From positions 1,306,065 to 1,370,064 of the forward strand of contig WBMV01003156.1 in assembly GCA_013396655.1 (NCBI GenBank): 64,000 bases of DNA, read 5' to 3'. The position numbers and the translations under genes are program-made. Shown in pieces: positions 1 through 13,518 of the stretch. Numbering within the stretch: the first letter of the stretch is position 1; every line of letters starts with the position of its first letter. The notes beneath the pieces are model-generated. The model was not told the DNA's origin, did not search any database, and was given only the letters and a program-made list of their open reading frames with translations. The DNA is from Campylorhamphus procurvoides. Its lineage: Eukaryota > Chordata > Aves > Passeriformes > Dendrocolaptidae.

Positions 1-3000
1 TCAACCATTCACAAAGGAAAAACCTTTCCTTGGATGCCTGGTAATTTTGTCCAAGAATTTTGTCCCTTCTGCTGGTAATGAAAGAAGAATATAACTCAAC
101 TCTCTGCATCAACAATTTCTTCAGTAAGAGAGGGACTATTTCTACAGCTGTTCACTTAATAGGGACTTTACTTCCACATCTGGATTTATTTTTTGTATTA
201 TGCCTGCAATTAGCAGTGTTAGTCTAAGTCTCAAAATTGCCTGTAATAATCCCAGCAACCAGAATTTAAGATTAAAATAATTCAGTGTTTATAAGCGAAC
301 AGGGAAGGAATCTGTTTGCTTCATCTCAGTTGCCATCTGGTGATGGTGAGAAGTAAACTGACTCTTGCATCTTCAAAACTCAAAGCAGGTGAGAACAACA
401 TTTGTTTTATTCTCACTAGTGCTTTCCTGAGGTCTATTCTTGCTGAGCATTACATTACTGTTTTACTTGGGTTAGGAGTACTCTTTCAAAATGTTCCTCC
501 AGTGCTCCCTGCTCATCATGCTTTGGTGCTCACCATAGGGTTGGCTCAGCACACTTGGTCTGAATTCCCTCTGGATGTAACAACTTCAGTGAAGTCTCCA
601 GGTGGAGACTTACTGTGTCCCCCATGTGAGTGGGATGTCAGGCTGTGGAACAAGACAAGAACTTGGATGAAACCTCTTCCTTCTCCCCCTGCTCTGAATG
701 TGTGTGCCATGGGCACAGGATGCTCAGCACAACCTTGCTCTCCAGGTCTGCTCATGTTGCTACACCTGACTGGAGAGCAATGCTTACAAAATAAAGTTGT
801 TATGGAATGGAAATGCTTGAAAACATGAACCCTGGAAAACATCAGTGTCAATCATTCTATGCCAATATATATGCAGTGAAATGCAGATGCCTGTTTATAA
901 AATTGGTTTCACAGAACATTGCTTAATGTCTGTTGGGCTGATATTTTTCAAAAATAGGGATTAGAGCAGATATATGCACTTTTCACTTAAGTGAACAAGA
1001 TTATACAAATTTGTTTGGAGAACAGCCACCCTTACCACAGACTGGATTACCCCAGCTAAGATTGTTTTACAATTGACATATTTTACACAATCATTTCATA
1101 CTCAGAAAGATGAGTAGATTTACCAGACAGGAACAGGAACACACCGACCTCATCTAAATGGGTACAGGCTCATGGGAGCACTTTTGATGCAGGTTTTACA
1201 AAAATATCAGACAAAATGATTTTACAGACAGCAGACCCTGTGAACCCTCACATAGTATTTTCAAAAGTACTTGCTTGCACTTGCAAGATGACGAATTCAT
1301 TAACAACATGAGAGAGGAATGAAGTATGCTGCAGAAGATCTAGCCGTCTCTCTACATGAAAGATCAAAAAAGAATATCTGGTTGCTCAGAATTTTTTAAT
1401 TTTTTTTTTAATTTTAAAACTGTCCAAGTGTCTGAGACAGGATTATGACCTCTTTGAACTTGTTATTGTGCTAATATAGGAGTGTTTGCAGCTGAACCAT
1501 TTCAACAAGCAAACAAGCAATTCCAGATAAAAAACATACATACTGTCTTCCCTATTCTGTTATTATTTTAAACAAACTCAGCAGCCTAAGGTGTCTCCAG
1601 AGGGTAGTCCATCCAAAGGTAATTCAGTAGCTAAAACAGGAAGAATTAATCCCATTCTCAGGGTGTCTGTGTCTCTAGTTGAAAAGGAAGCATAACTTGT
1701 TCTGTATGTTGACTAGTTAGGTAACTATAGCTCAGTATGAAAATTCCCATTCTCAGTGTCTACTTAAAATTTTTTTTAAGATGAGAAAAATCCCTTAAAA
1801 GTCTTTCTATCAGCTCTATTCTGTGTCCAAGTCCTAATTCCTTCTTCACAGGTTGCAGTGTCTTGTACAATATTATAAACCTCAGGGCATTTCTTGACCT
1901 TCATTGCTCTACTAACTTCCTTGCAGCGCTGTAGGTACCAGTGAGAAAGTGAAAAGGTAAAATCCGTGTAACCACTGCTGCCTTGGGCACCATACTAAAT
2001 TTTATTGCCCCACCTGTTTTGCCTGGATTGTTAAACATGTGATTACTCAGTGTTTCTATGGGTAGGAATGAAGGGTTTCTGTGCTGCTTTGGTATAAATG
2101 TACATTCTCATTCATCACAAAATTAAAGGCAAAGAATCCAGCCAGTTGAATTTTTCTGATTTTGAAATAGGATTTCAGATTGTCAGTCTATGTAAAAGGC
2201 AGAACATGCTTCCCAAAATTACATCACATTATTTCTGAATATACAGTAATTTCCTTTTTTTATGGAGAAAAGTGGAAAAGTAGTTAATTTTAATTCTTTT
2301 TACCTCCCTTTAAGGCAAGTGTTTAAAGCCATTTTGCAAAGCATTAATTTCTCCTTTTATATAAATTCAGAGATTCAGATCCTTTTAACTGCTATATGAC
2401 TACATATCAAATATTTATATCAAAGTAAAACTTAAAATCTCTAAGATTTTAACAGATATTTCTTCTATTTTCTTAAAAGGAAGGTTTCCTTTGAAACAAA
2501 GGTAGATGATTACATTTGATTAAGATTTCCAGAAATTGACTTATGAATACATTTTATTCTTGTTGTTGTTTACTTGCAGAAAACAAAATAGGAAAGAAAT
2601 CCTCTTCCAAATCCATACACGTAAAAGGTTACTCTGAATACCACACACCTAGTATTTTAGTTAGAATAGTCACACTATGATGCAAAGTAGCAAATTCCTA
2701 ACTTACTTGCAAATATGTTCTCGACTTTTATATCATATGTCGTTTGGTTTGGTCTCTTTAATTTACTTTTTTCGAGAGGTGGAGTTGTTGGTTTGTGTTG
2801 CTTTGTTTTTCCCCGAGATCTGCCCCAGAAGTTTTAGGTTTACAACAGAAAAGTATTTCAGGGTAATCTCAGCTATATCTAAAATAATAAGTCTTGATGT
2901 GCCTCAGGTGCAGAATAAGTCTGTGCCAGCCAGAGCTGTCCAATGTTCTAAATTTCAGAAGGCTTATTAGCTAGAATCCAGTGCTGTACCTGAGCAGGAT

Positions 3001-3299
3001 AAATCTGTTCCTGCTACATTTCTTTGAGCTGTGCAACATTTCCAGCTTCGAAGTGAAGGGAATTCATGGTAGTCTGAGCTCTATAAATTGTATTAAAAGA
3101 AAAAAAAAAAAAGTAAGGCTATGCAATGAATTTCAAGGTATTATGAGACTTTTTCATTACCTGGACTATCTCACTCCTCTTCTTTTTTTTTTTCCTTTTT
3201 TTTTTTCTTTTGCCTTTTAAATGGAAACCCATCTACATAGTTTTCCTATCTCACAGTTCAGGGATAATTACATTCAATAAAAAAACAACAATCTTTCCT
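1..3299. other. Non-genic AT-rich stretch
   Basis: No gene is recognised here. The longest open frame (316-828, plus, 170 codons) has no recognisable domain, overlaps another open frame on the opposite strand, and has no convincing exon structure, so I treat it as chance. The stretch contains an A run (3099-3112) and a T/C-rich pyrimidine tract (about 3170-3215) and is otherwise unique-looking. Confidence 0.7.
3170..3215. repeat. Pyrimidine/poly-T low-complexity tract
   Basis: The plus strand is almost entirely T and C for about 45 bases, with two T runs of 11 or more separated by CC. It has no distinguishable element around it and is ordinary low-complexity DNA. Confidence 0.85.
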
Positions 3300-4760
3300 T
3301 CTCAGATTGACTCCTTTCCAGACTGCTGGCTTCAGCTCTTTAGTCCTTGACACAGCAAATTCTTATCACAAACTTAACACAGAGGAACAGCAATTCTTGT
3401 TAGTCCCTGCACTAAGTATGACCTATTTAAGATATCATCCTAGCCCTGATAATCTAGCAAATTCAATCAATAAACCTAGCTCTGCTCTTTCAGGTGCCTG
3501 ACCTAACACAACCATTAACACACAAGTGCAGTGGCCTTCCTGAATCCTGATATCAATCAAAAGCCAAATGCCACTGCTGGTACTGCCCTTCATCTTAGCT
3601 CTGCAGGTTTTGTAGAATCTGTCAGTGAACCACAATGGTCGGACTCGATGCCAATCCTAAACCAAATTCTGGCATAAGTATAAAAACACGATGCTGTAAT
3701 GACCCTAATTAACCCAAGCAATAATCACAAATATATAGCTCACTTTGTTACTTTGCAGTCACACCCTTCTTCCAGTGGTGGTTATATGGATCTAAACATG
3801 AAATCCTGTTTTTTACCTGATGCCAGCTTATTCTCCTATAGTCAAGCAAAAAAGATAACCCTTAGTTAAATTAAGCCTCTTTTCCTAAAGACTGACATAA
3901 AGTCTGACTCAAATGTAACATTGCCTTTAACAAAGTCAACCAGCAACCCACTGTCATCATTCACTCCTACTCAGCCCAATAAAATACAATAAGTTTTCTT
4001 CCTAAAGTCTCATGCCAAATCTACATTTAATATAGTAGTTTATTAACTTCATCTAAACAGGACGAGGGCAAAATATATCTAAAAGCCCAGCTCTGCATGC
4101 CATGCAGAATTCATACTTGACATTAATTATCCTGTGTCAACTGCTGTAAACTCCAGTACAAGCCTAAACATAGCCTTTACACAAGCATAAACATAGCCTT
4201 TACACTCACCCCTCACAGTCTCAGAATCAATTATACACTGAACCTGGCAGAATTAGCCCAGGAGTTAGTTCTTCATCCTCTGCTGTCCTCAGTTCTAACA
4301 CTGGGTTAAAATAATCCCTCTCCTGCAATTTGCGGGATCCAATCCAGGCTTTCTTCCCCTTCCAGGGATGATCTGGAATTTCTCAAACACCCCCTGATTA
4401 ACCTTCCCTGCTCCTTGCTCCAGGATTGCTCATCACAGTTAGGCATGCAGCATTTGCAGGCAGAAGCATGGATTGTTCCACGCCTCACCTCAGCCATAAT
4501 GAAAACCACTCTAATTCATTCTCCTCCTGAATTCCACAGAAGGTATTTGCCCATGTCAGCAACAACCTTTATTGATCTTAGCAGGACCAAAATATGCAGC
4601 TGGCTCCACAGTTCTAAATTTTACTGCTGCTCTAACAGCAGTAGCAAGGATCTCCTGCCAGCTCCTGGTCTGACAAAAAGTAGTCGAGTATTTTCAGAGA
4701 TGTCAGTCCCAGAACTAACATGTGCAGCTTAATGTTAATTCTTGAGCTAGTGACAGATTC
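3300..4760 (-). repeat. C-rich skewed block with degenerate CCTAA-like words
   Basis: The plus strand is strongly C over G. I count 17 C to 7 G in 3901-3960 and 17 C to 4 G in 3961-4020. The block repeatedly contains words such as CCTAGCCC, CCTGACCTAAC, AATCCTAAACC and ACCCTAATTAACCC. This looks like a heavily decayed C-rich short tandem repeat, possibly telomere-like (CCCTAA), but no intact array remains. The opposite skew occurs at 6036-7060. The identity is inference from composition; an old unclassified repeat or simple skew are alternatives. Confidence 0.4.
4160..4205. repeat. Tandem duplication, 2 x 23 bp
   Basis: Two adjacent 23-base copies (4160-4182 and 4183-4205) share the core AAACATAGCCTTTACAC and differ at one position (AAGCC versus AAGCA). 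The duplication lies inside the C-rich skewed block and is consistent with a local slippage or duplication event. Confidence 0.85.
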
Positions 4761-6035
4761 TGCTGTAGACTGTCAAGGATAGATTAAGACTAGAGTTAGA
4801 GGACAGGAGAGCAAGAAGGCACAGGGAGATTTATTGCTCACTCCTGTGAGGCTAGGGTAGGAGTTTTTCACAGGTGAATGTTTTAAGACACTGTTAGCAA
4901 CTGAAGAGTCGTGGCACTGTATTTTCATTAGAGCTCAGACTACAAGTAATTTTAAAAAGCATGTGTTTCTATATCATGAAGGATCCACAGAGTAACTTTT
5001 ATATGCTTGTAACACCAATCCCTTCCCATTGTTCTTACAGACTCCAGGGACAAAACCAGCTTCTGCCCTCTTGAGGGGCACCAGTCATGAGCACCAGTCT
5101 TAACCATAAATTCTAACACAAATTCTACCTGATGAAATCCTAGTGTTGTCATCAATATCTCCAGTTCTCTATCAGTTCTCAGATTTTGTGTTGACCACAG
5201 GTCATTGATAGCCTGGACGCTGTCATACTGACATTATAGAATCAAGCAGGTGACCACATCGGAAAGATGTGCTTTCAGTTTTTCTGTTTCAGAAAAGACC
5301 CAGATAGCACTCATAAAGGCAGGAGCCAAGCATATTTAATAGAAGTAGTAGTCAGGTTTATTTAATGAATCAACAGTAGTGTTTGGATTGTCAAATTACA
5401 GCCTCACAAGTAATCGCAGAGCTCAATGAACCATTCCTCCAGTCAAACAGCCAGCTCCAGCTTGGTTCCTGCAAAAGTCAAACAAATGTCAGACTCTGTT
5501 GATGTTTTATATATAGAAGTATGATTCACACTCTTTAGCAGGCCACAGGTACTGCTACTTAGATAAAATTTTACCCATTAGTTTTCCACTTAAATTGCTT
5601 TTTCTGGTAACTTATATAAATAGCTATAAGAACAGCAGTCCAATCATAATTCCTACACACACACACACACACAAGCAGAGAGAAGAAAACTCAGGAGTTT
5701 TTCTTTTTTTTACACACAATCAAAATCAAGCATCTACATAACTTTCCAAATTACATGATTATATGCTTATACCTGTTCATCTTCTGAGCCATCACTGGTT
5801 AAGATAGCCTCTGATGCTAGTTAGCTTGATGTTTAAGGTGTTCATATACTAAACTTCATTCCCTCCGAATCCTTGCTGTCATAAACAGTAAAGCAAAATC
5901 AAGTTTTAACTCAAATCTTGCCAGTCCCAACTATAAGATCTTGTTTGTTTTCACCCTATGCGCATCTGCTTGCCAAAGCAGTAAAGAAGAGCATCCATAG
6001 ATGTGAAAAACAATTACTGGTTTAAGATGTACAAT
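4761..6035. other. Non-genic spacer between two skewed blocks
   Basis: I see no gene here. The spacer separates the C-rich block on its left from the G-rich block on its right. It contains a CA microsatellite at 5655-5673 and a T run near 5701-5711. Parts (for example 5100-5190 and 5800-5940) retain words reminiscent of the left block, so the true boundaries are fuzzy. Confidence 0.55.
5655..5673. repeat. (AC)n microsatellite
   Basis: A run of about nine AC dinucleotides can be read directly. It is short and uninterrupted, and may be polymorphic. Confidence 0.95.
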
Positions 6036-7060
6036 TCTTTCTGGGTGAGGACTAGGCTAGGTTATATTTGAGGAGGTTTTAGGTTATGGGGCTGCTTTAA
6101 ACACTGCAGTAATTTGAAGGGTAGTCCTGAACACGAAAAGGCCACCAGAGTTCAGAAAAGCAAATGATGGTACTTGGCATTCAGAGGTAGATTAAATGTT
6201 CATGAATTAGGTTTGTATCTGTGGCCTTCTAAATTTGTAAAGTTTACATCCTGGTTATCAACAAAGACTGAGATTGTGATTTATGATTCTAGCTTGGATT
6301 GGTGCAACTAGGCTATGATATTGGCCCAACATGTATCAGTTCTCAAGCTGAAAGCAGCAGCTGATCAGGTACATTAATTTCTAGATCCTCTCAAGAAGCT
6401 ACTACTAGGATGTGGGGCATCAGCAGAAGCATGTAATGTAAAATCTGTTCTGGTTTTCAGGGATATGGTAATAACCCATGGATATTTGTAGACTAATTAT
6501 GTTTAAAGTTGCATTATATATTTGGCTGAGATTAAAGACAAGAGACTTCAACCTCCTGTTATAAAGAGCAAGGAATGGAGGCTCACGGGAAACCTGTTTT
6601 TGGAAAATGCAAAAAGTTGTGGCACAGTTCTAACAGCAGGGAGGATTTACTGCACTGCTGAAATCAATTAAGTTTCATGTTGATGTTGGTGTTAGATTTG
6701 GAGTTCGGACTCAGCAGAACCTGGAATGCTAAATTTCTTGCTCAAGTACCACTGGGCAAAAGTAAGAGTTTGTAAAGATGTATTACCATCAGCTAAAGGG
6801 ATAATGAGGTTCTCTGCTGTAGTGGTAATTTGGCTTTAGCATAAATTGCAGTCAGGTTTGGAGTCAGAAGTGCCTACATGGGTAATATTCTAAATTCTAA
6901 AACTAAAATGAGGATTAATGACAATAGGAATGTTTATGGCCAGGACATGGTAATCACAAGGCTATGGCAGTAAATTCAGCATTAGGAATTCATTTTAGGG
7001 GAGCAGGGACTAATGACTGAGTTAGATTCATTGCTGGTCCTGGGTGGGAGAGGGCAACTG
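6036..7060 (+). repeat. G-rich skewed block with degenerate TTAGG-like words
   Basis: This block has the opposite skew to 3300-4760; I count 15 G to 7 C in 6661-6720. Words such as GACTAGGCTAGG, TTTTAGGTTATGGGG, GTTAGATTTGGAG and CAGGTTTGGAGTC recur without a fixed period. It looks like a decayed G-rich tandem repeat lying inverted relative to the left block. No unit or array boundary could be defined by eye, so this is a composition-based call. Confidence 0.4.
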
Positions 7061-10000
7061 TCAGAAAGTTGAACACTGCTGTCATTCCAGAGTAACAGCA
7101 GTCACTGTGGTGCATTACATGCATATATGCAGAATAGAGAACCATTTATGTTAATTCTTTCACTGAAAACATCAGTTTTGGTTTCCAGAATATAAAAAGT
7201 AAGGCCGTGTAAAAGGAGAATTTAAAAATAATTAGTTCAGGAGTTTAACTTTGTTTCTTACAAAAATAGTGATCAGATAGAAACAAGTAATTAGTTCATT
7301 GGTTACATTGTTCTCTCTTGTTAACATATAAAACCAATTAAGAAAAATGAAGACATTTTAATATAATTACTACATTGATTCAATTTTTCTTGTTCTTTGT
7401 ATTTCAAAAGAGCACGACAGATAAGTTGCTACTATAATCAGTTTGAAGTGAATTCTGTGCTGGTAAATGAGGTCAGACTAATGGTCTTCATAAATGATGT
7501 TTTCTGAAGTAGTGCTAGTTGGAAAATTGGACCTATCATTTCCTCTACAGAAAATTTTTATTTTTTTTAATATAAATTGAAATGCTTCATTTAGTTACAT
7601 TTATTTAGAAATGTAACAATGATTCTCTAGAGGACTGAGAATATAAATGCCATTTTAGTGAATTCTATAAGCTGGGTCTAGCAGTGTGGGTATATATTTA
7701 AACATATACACTACCTATTTTCTCATTATATTCATGATTGTTAAAGAAAATGTTGCATCCTTTAATCTGGTGAAATATGTGATATTTAGTAAGGCAGAGT
7801 CTTTCCAAATAGGGCACATAACACATGTAATGTCTTGGCCTCAGTGAAAAGGAAACCAAGATATTCATAGGATGACAGAAACTAAACGGAATAAAGCTTT
7901 TGAAGTGAATTTGTATTATTGTATTTGACAACTTCTATGGTGAAATATATTCCAATCTAATAAGTGTACTTGTGAAAAAGTTCCCTAGTTCTGACTGAAA
8001 TCCCATTTCCATTAAAATCAATGCATAAACTCCTGTAGGCTATGAGGGGGCCAAGACTTTAGCCATTCTTATATGACTAAGTCACACGTGCACACAGGCA
8101 GGCAGAGAGGTCTTGCCTGAATAAACCAGACCATGGTGGTGTGGGATTCTAAAATTCTTATTCCTCTGCTCATCTCCATTTCTCTCTCTGCTTCAAAAGT
8201 TACACATGTCTCTGTATATTATAAGACAGGACCCACATATGCTCATAAACTCCAAACAGATTTGGAGGAAGAACCATAGCCAGAATGAAGTGCCTCCTTT
8301 TCATTTATTACCTACCTTGGACAGCTCTGCTCATTCCCTTGCGGCAAGGGGCCCTCAGCACAAGACACCTGACCCAGGGTTTCAGTTCCTAAAAGATTGG
8401 AAACATCATCTGTCATGCCCATTATCAACTGAACTTAAGAAATTACTGCTATTATTATTTTAGGCGAAGCATTGCATTCTTTTAGGAGAAGAAGAAAGAT
8501 TTAAAGCACTGTAAATCTTATTTTCTGTCATAATTTTGGAGCTGTTAGATAAAATTCATTACTTTTGGTTCATTTGTTAGGAAGTGTTAATCAGAAGGGC
8601 AGTGCAACTATAGAAGCCCTTTCATCACATATAAGCACTTTCATCATTAAATGTAGACTCTAATCCAATTTTAGTAAGAGACATTTTGGCAGCAGTACTC
8701 ATGAGTTTTTTGAAAAGCATGCATTCTCCCCTGTAGTACTTTATTGCATAAGGAAGCATTTCACAGATAAACTGATCAGCTGAAAATCACTGTTTGACAG
8801 TGGAAAAGAGCAGAATTATAACAAAATATTGCCAGTCTCAAGGCTAGTTCCCTCTTTTACCTTTCTCAGTAGTAAAATAGTTTTCCTCTAAAAGTTAAAA
8901 ATGCTTTTGTGGATACATGATGTCACCCGAGTACACAGATACAATTGAGTAAATGCTGTTAAGAAATGACCAGAAGATACCCTTGGTTGAATAAAGATGG
9001 ATGCAGTCCCATTCCAAACCCTCACAAGCATTTAAGCATTTGTCATCTGGAAAAGCCCACCAGGGGCACCACTCAGGGAAGTGAGTCCTGGACTACATCT
9101 GTTCATGTCTTACTGGCCAGATAAACCAAATATGAGATGAAAAACAAAGAAGCAATAGATGAATTTTGCAAGTAATTGTCCCTACCTTCTGTAACACTCC
9201 TGAACAAGGAGACCAGAAGGCATGAAATGTAACAGACCCCGATTGGCCTTAGACATAAAGTCTAAGCAAAGATGTTGCTCTGGGACTACATGATGAGCAA
9301 AGTTATTTGCAGGCTGTGGGGGCAATCTAAGTCAGGGGAAATAAAGAGTTAAAACAGAGGTCCGTGGAGAAGGAACATACCCAGGAGCGTCTGAGCCCTC
9401 CTGGCATCCAGTCTCATTGAGGCAGGTCTGGATCTGTGGCAGCAAAGTGGTCACACAGCTCAATAATAGGAATGCAAGGCTTTAGTGCTTATATAGTGCT
9501 TCTATTTCTTTCAAATTTCTTATTTTCTTAGTTTTCAAGGTCACCTTCTGAATTACTTAAAAGTGATAAAGGCATTACAAAATTGAAAATTAGCAAAGAA
9601 AAGAAAATTACAAAATAGCAAAGAAAATGTAGAAAGAGCTAAGTAACTCAAATTAAAGCTTTATTAAATTCTAGACAAAAAGAGATATCAATTAAACTTG
9701 TCTGAATGGTAAAATGTTTTCTCAAGTTGTCTATTTTTCCAGTGCTGAGGAAAAGTGATGGAAAAATCTGTCACAGACATCACAAAAGAGATCAAATACC
9801 AAAGTTAATACAGTCTAATGCATTAACCAATTATGGACTAGAGAAAATAAAGTCCCTGAGCTCCTTCTAGAGTTCCTGCAAACATTTGTACAACACAGTC
9901 TTCACAAAGTGTTCAGAAGTGTTTGGTTTATGAAACTGACTCTGGTCCCATTAGTGTCAATGGAAATTTTACTCTTAATCCTGAAGAGTTACACAATTGC

Positions 10001-12119
10001 TTTTGAAACTATATCATGGTATATATTTATATTTAATGCTTTCAGGGAAAAAAATACATCATGTCTATTGGGTAGTTCTTGATTTCATGTAATCTATATG
10101 TGTATACACACACAAATTTCAGTAAAGCTATGTAAGATTATGGCAATATGCAAATGGGGAGACTGTGAAATTAGAGTTATTAATAATAAATACGCCTGTC
10201 CCATTTGGAAAGATTTGAAAAAATTATAATTCATAACTACAATATGGGAATCATTTTGTTTAATGCACACTTCTTGGGATTGGAATTAATAAAAGTAAAT
10301 TGCAATGCCTTTGTTGAGAGAAGAAAAACAAAAAAGAAAAAATATCACCCATGTATACACTATTTGCAGAGGCAAACTATTTTCTGTGTCCCAATAGTAT
10401 TTTCAATTCTGCCATTCTGTCTTAAGTTATAGCACAGAAAAAGAAGTAATTAAGAGAAAAGAAAAATAAAATTATAAAACTTAATTATTTGTGATAGACT
10501 TCAATGGCCAAGCCTTTTTTGTGAAATACATACAAGGCATATGTAATGATAGAGATATATAAAATAGCAGATGCTATTATGATATACACATTTCATACAA
10601 CAGAGTAAGTGGAAAGATATTAAGTAAAAATTAAATGCAATGTTTTCTTCTTTCTGAAGGAAAATACACACATTGGGACTCGAAGCTCAAAAATTGGCAT
10701 GCAGGAAACTTTGGGCTTTATGTGGATAATAATGACATCCATACCATCAGTTAGGAAAACATATCAAGCATTAAACTTTTATCCTTCATGTCATAAACTA
10801 AGGAGGAAAATAATCCATAGTAATTTCTGTTACTAGGGTTAATGTATCCATGTGAAACCAGAACACAAAATAGTTGACGTCTGCAGTGATAAATGTTGTC
10901 TCATGAGAGAAGAGGCTCTATAGGGTCACACAGCTTGTGTTGGGGGCACCCATCTGTTTTTTTCCTGAAATATAGTAAAATCCTTGAGAGTGGAAATTTC
11001 CTTACTGTCATTTTTCTTGCTTGCTTGTCTGTTCTGAACCTATCCCTGACAACTACAGATTGCATCACATGCTTGGGTGCAGGAAGTGCACAGTGAGATT
11101 CTCCTACAACATGTGGACAGGAGGGACTCACTGCCAGGGCCAGAACTGCTGGTAAGTGCAGGTTGCTTTACTTCAACAGGCAAGAGCAAAGAAAGCAGAA
11201 CATTCTGCCATTTATAACCCTCATTATTATTGACCACAATGAAGCATATAGGAGCTGTCTTGAAAGGAAGCATTTGGATTTCCCACTATGAGTAAAGTAC
11301 CCGCTCTGATGCTTTTAGAGGAATTAATGAAACCTCTAAATCTCAGAACAGTTTCCTGATAGACTTAATGAATAGCTGTCAGCACAACTGGCACTAATTG
11401 GCATGCTTTTGGGTACCCTGGAGGGGAAAGCACCAAGTGGATAGTAATCTGATATTTCTTTGATTTATAAATGTTCAGAGTCAGACTGACACTTCATTTC
11501 TGGGGCAGTACATTGATATTTGCACTTTTGTTTGTCTGCCGATCCTTGTTCTGTGCACATGCAGAGACCATAATGTCTCCAAAATGTCAATTTGGTGTTT
11601 TTTCGAGAAAGCCCTGTGGAAGGATTTTAGCAAAAATAGTTGTGTGGGCAGGAAGGAAAAGGAAAAAACCTTCAAGCTGTAAACCCAAAAAATATCTAAC
11701 TTGATATGACACTTACAACCTCAATTTCATTGATCATCCCCCTATTTTGCTAATTTTAATAAATCTTTACATTGTTGATTCTGCCCACACTAAATCTCAT
11801 GAGGGCGCTGGCTTTTAAAGATTTGTCATGGTCAGAAGTTTCTTGATAGTGATATTTAAGTGCAGGTTGCAAGTTTGATGTGTTACACCTGTCTCAAAGA
11901 GAGGAAAGGATCTTTGCACAGGCATTACCAGGACTCCATGAATAAGGTTTAAACTGGATTTGGGGGTGGAGGGAGGGGGGGGAAGAGGTAAACTGAAATC
12001 AATAGAGATAAGTCTGGTGTGCCATCCCACTGGAGGTAGAGGACAAAGGTCCATGAAGCAGTAAAAACACAGGGATTATTGATGTGTTAGAGATTATGGA
12101 AGCACCTGATGATGATCAC
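7061..12119. other. Non-genic AT-rich stretch
   Basis: No coding region or known repeat is recognised. Open frames are all under 90 codons. It includes A-rich stretches (about 9590-9640 and 10320-10345), a short TACACACACA motif near 10106, and a G-run cluster at 11962-11982 listed separately. Confidence 0.65.
11962..11982 (+). other. G-run cluster (possible G-quadruplex)
   Basis: The plus strand carries runs of 5, 2, 3 and 8 G separated by one to three bases. The 8-G run can be split, giving the four G-tracts needed for an intramolecular quadruplex. It stands isolated in AT-rich DNA with no gene beside it, so a promoter role cannot be inferred. Confidence 0.6.
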
Positions 12120-13370
12120 ATTGGAATAAGAGCAAGGCAACACAGGAGGACTACAAGGATGTCCTGATGTTATGTGGGGAAAAATCAGAAGGGCCAAAAC
12201 CTAATCTGGTTACTACCATAAAAGACAATAAAACTGTATCTAAGATTCTCCTTAGGAGTGCTAAGATTCTCACTAACCCTGTGTTGGTTCCTAAGGGTAT
12301 TGAGGGGACCAGTGGAAGTGCTCACTAAGCCACTTTCTGTAATTAACCAGCAGTCCTGGACAACCAGGAAAGTTCCAGTCGATTGGAGCTCAGCAAAAGT
12401 GATACCCATCTACAAGAAGGGTTTTAAGGAGGATCCAGGGAACTCCAGGCCTATCAGCCTGACCTCAGTGCCAGGGAAGGTCATGGAGCACATCATCTTG
12501 GATACCATGATGTGGCATGGGCAGGACAGTCAGGGGATCAGACCAAGCCAGCATGGATTCAGGAAAGGCAGGTCCTGCTTGACCAACCTGATCTCCTTCT
12601 ATGACAAGGTAACCATTCCCTGGAGGAGGGAAAGGCTGTGAACGTTGTCTACCTGGACTTTAGCAAAGCCTTTGACACTGTCTCCTACAGCATTCTCCTG
12701 GAGAAACTGGCTGCTCATGACTTGGACAGGTGCTCTGTTCTCTGGGTAAAAGGAGGCTGGATGGCAAGTCCCAGAGAGTGATGTGGTACAGAATTACACC
12801 CAGCTGGTGGCCACTCTCCAGTGGCTCCAAGGCTCAGTGTTGGGACCAGTTTAATATCTGCTTTGATGATCTGAACAAGGAGATCAAGAGCACCCACAGA
12901 CAGTTTGCAGATGACAGCAAGTTGGGTAGTAGTGTTGATCTGCTGGAGGGCAGGAGGGCTCTATAGAGGGATCTGGACACATTGGATTAATGTGCCAAGG
13001 CCACTTGTGTGAGGTTCAACGAGGCCAAGTGCCGGGTCCTGCACTTGAGTCACAACCCTAGGCAGTGTTATAGGCCGGGGCAAAGTGGCTGGAAAGCTGC
13101 TCATCAGAGAAGGACCTGGGGGTGCTGGCTGACAGGGGCTGAACATGAGCCAGTGTGTGCCCAGGTGGCCAAGAAGGCCAATGGCATCCTGGCTTGTATC
13201 AAAAATAGTGTGTCCAGCAGGAACAGGGTGGTGACTCTTCCCCTGTACTCAGCATTGGTGAGGCCACATCTCAAATTGTGGATTCGGTTTTGGGCCCCTC
13301 ACTGCAAGAAAAACACTGAGGTGCTGGAGCATATCCAGAGAAGGGCAATGATGCTGATGAAGGGTCTGGA

Positions 13371-13376
13371 GCACAT
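13371..13376. repeat. Left target-site duplication of the nested LTR
   Basis: GCACAT here is repeated exactly at 13823-13828. It is the direct footprint of the LTR insertion into the CR1 reverse-transcriptase region. Confidence 0.8.
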
Positions 13377-13518
13377 CGTCAGAGAACACTGTCTCAAAGG
13401 CTGCCAGAACAACCAGGATGAACAGTTTATCAATACCACAAACGGACAATTACCTCAGAACTCACAAATTCATGTTTTATACACAGTCATTCCCTTTGTA
13501 TTTGTATGCTGTATTGTG

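Noticed and set aside
316..828. 170-codon open frame, the longest intact ATG-started one outside the CR1 element
   Set aside because: It has no recognisable domain, overlaps another open frame on the opposite strand, and has no exon-like boundaries. A single frame of this size is expected by chance in 64 kb of six-frame reading.
3630..3660. GGTCGGACTCGATG resembling the CR1 3' tail
   Set aside because: Only about a dozen bases match and the rest of the CR1 tail is absent. It lies within the C-rich skewed block.
4621..4642. 7-bp stem hairpin (ACTGCTG / CAGCAGT)
   Set aside because: A stem of this length is common by chance in a window of this size.
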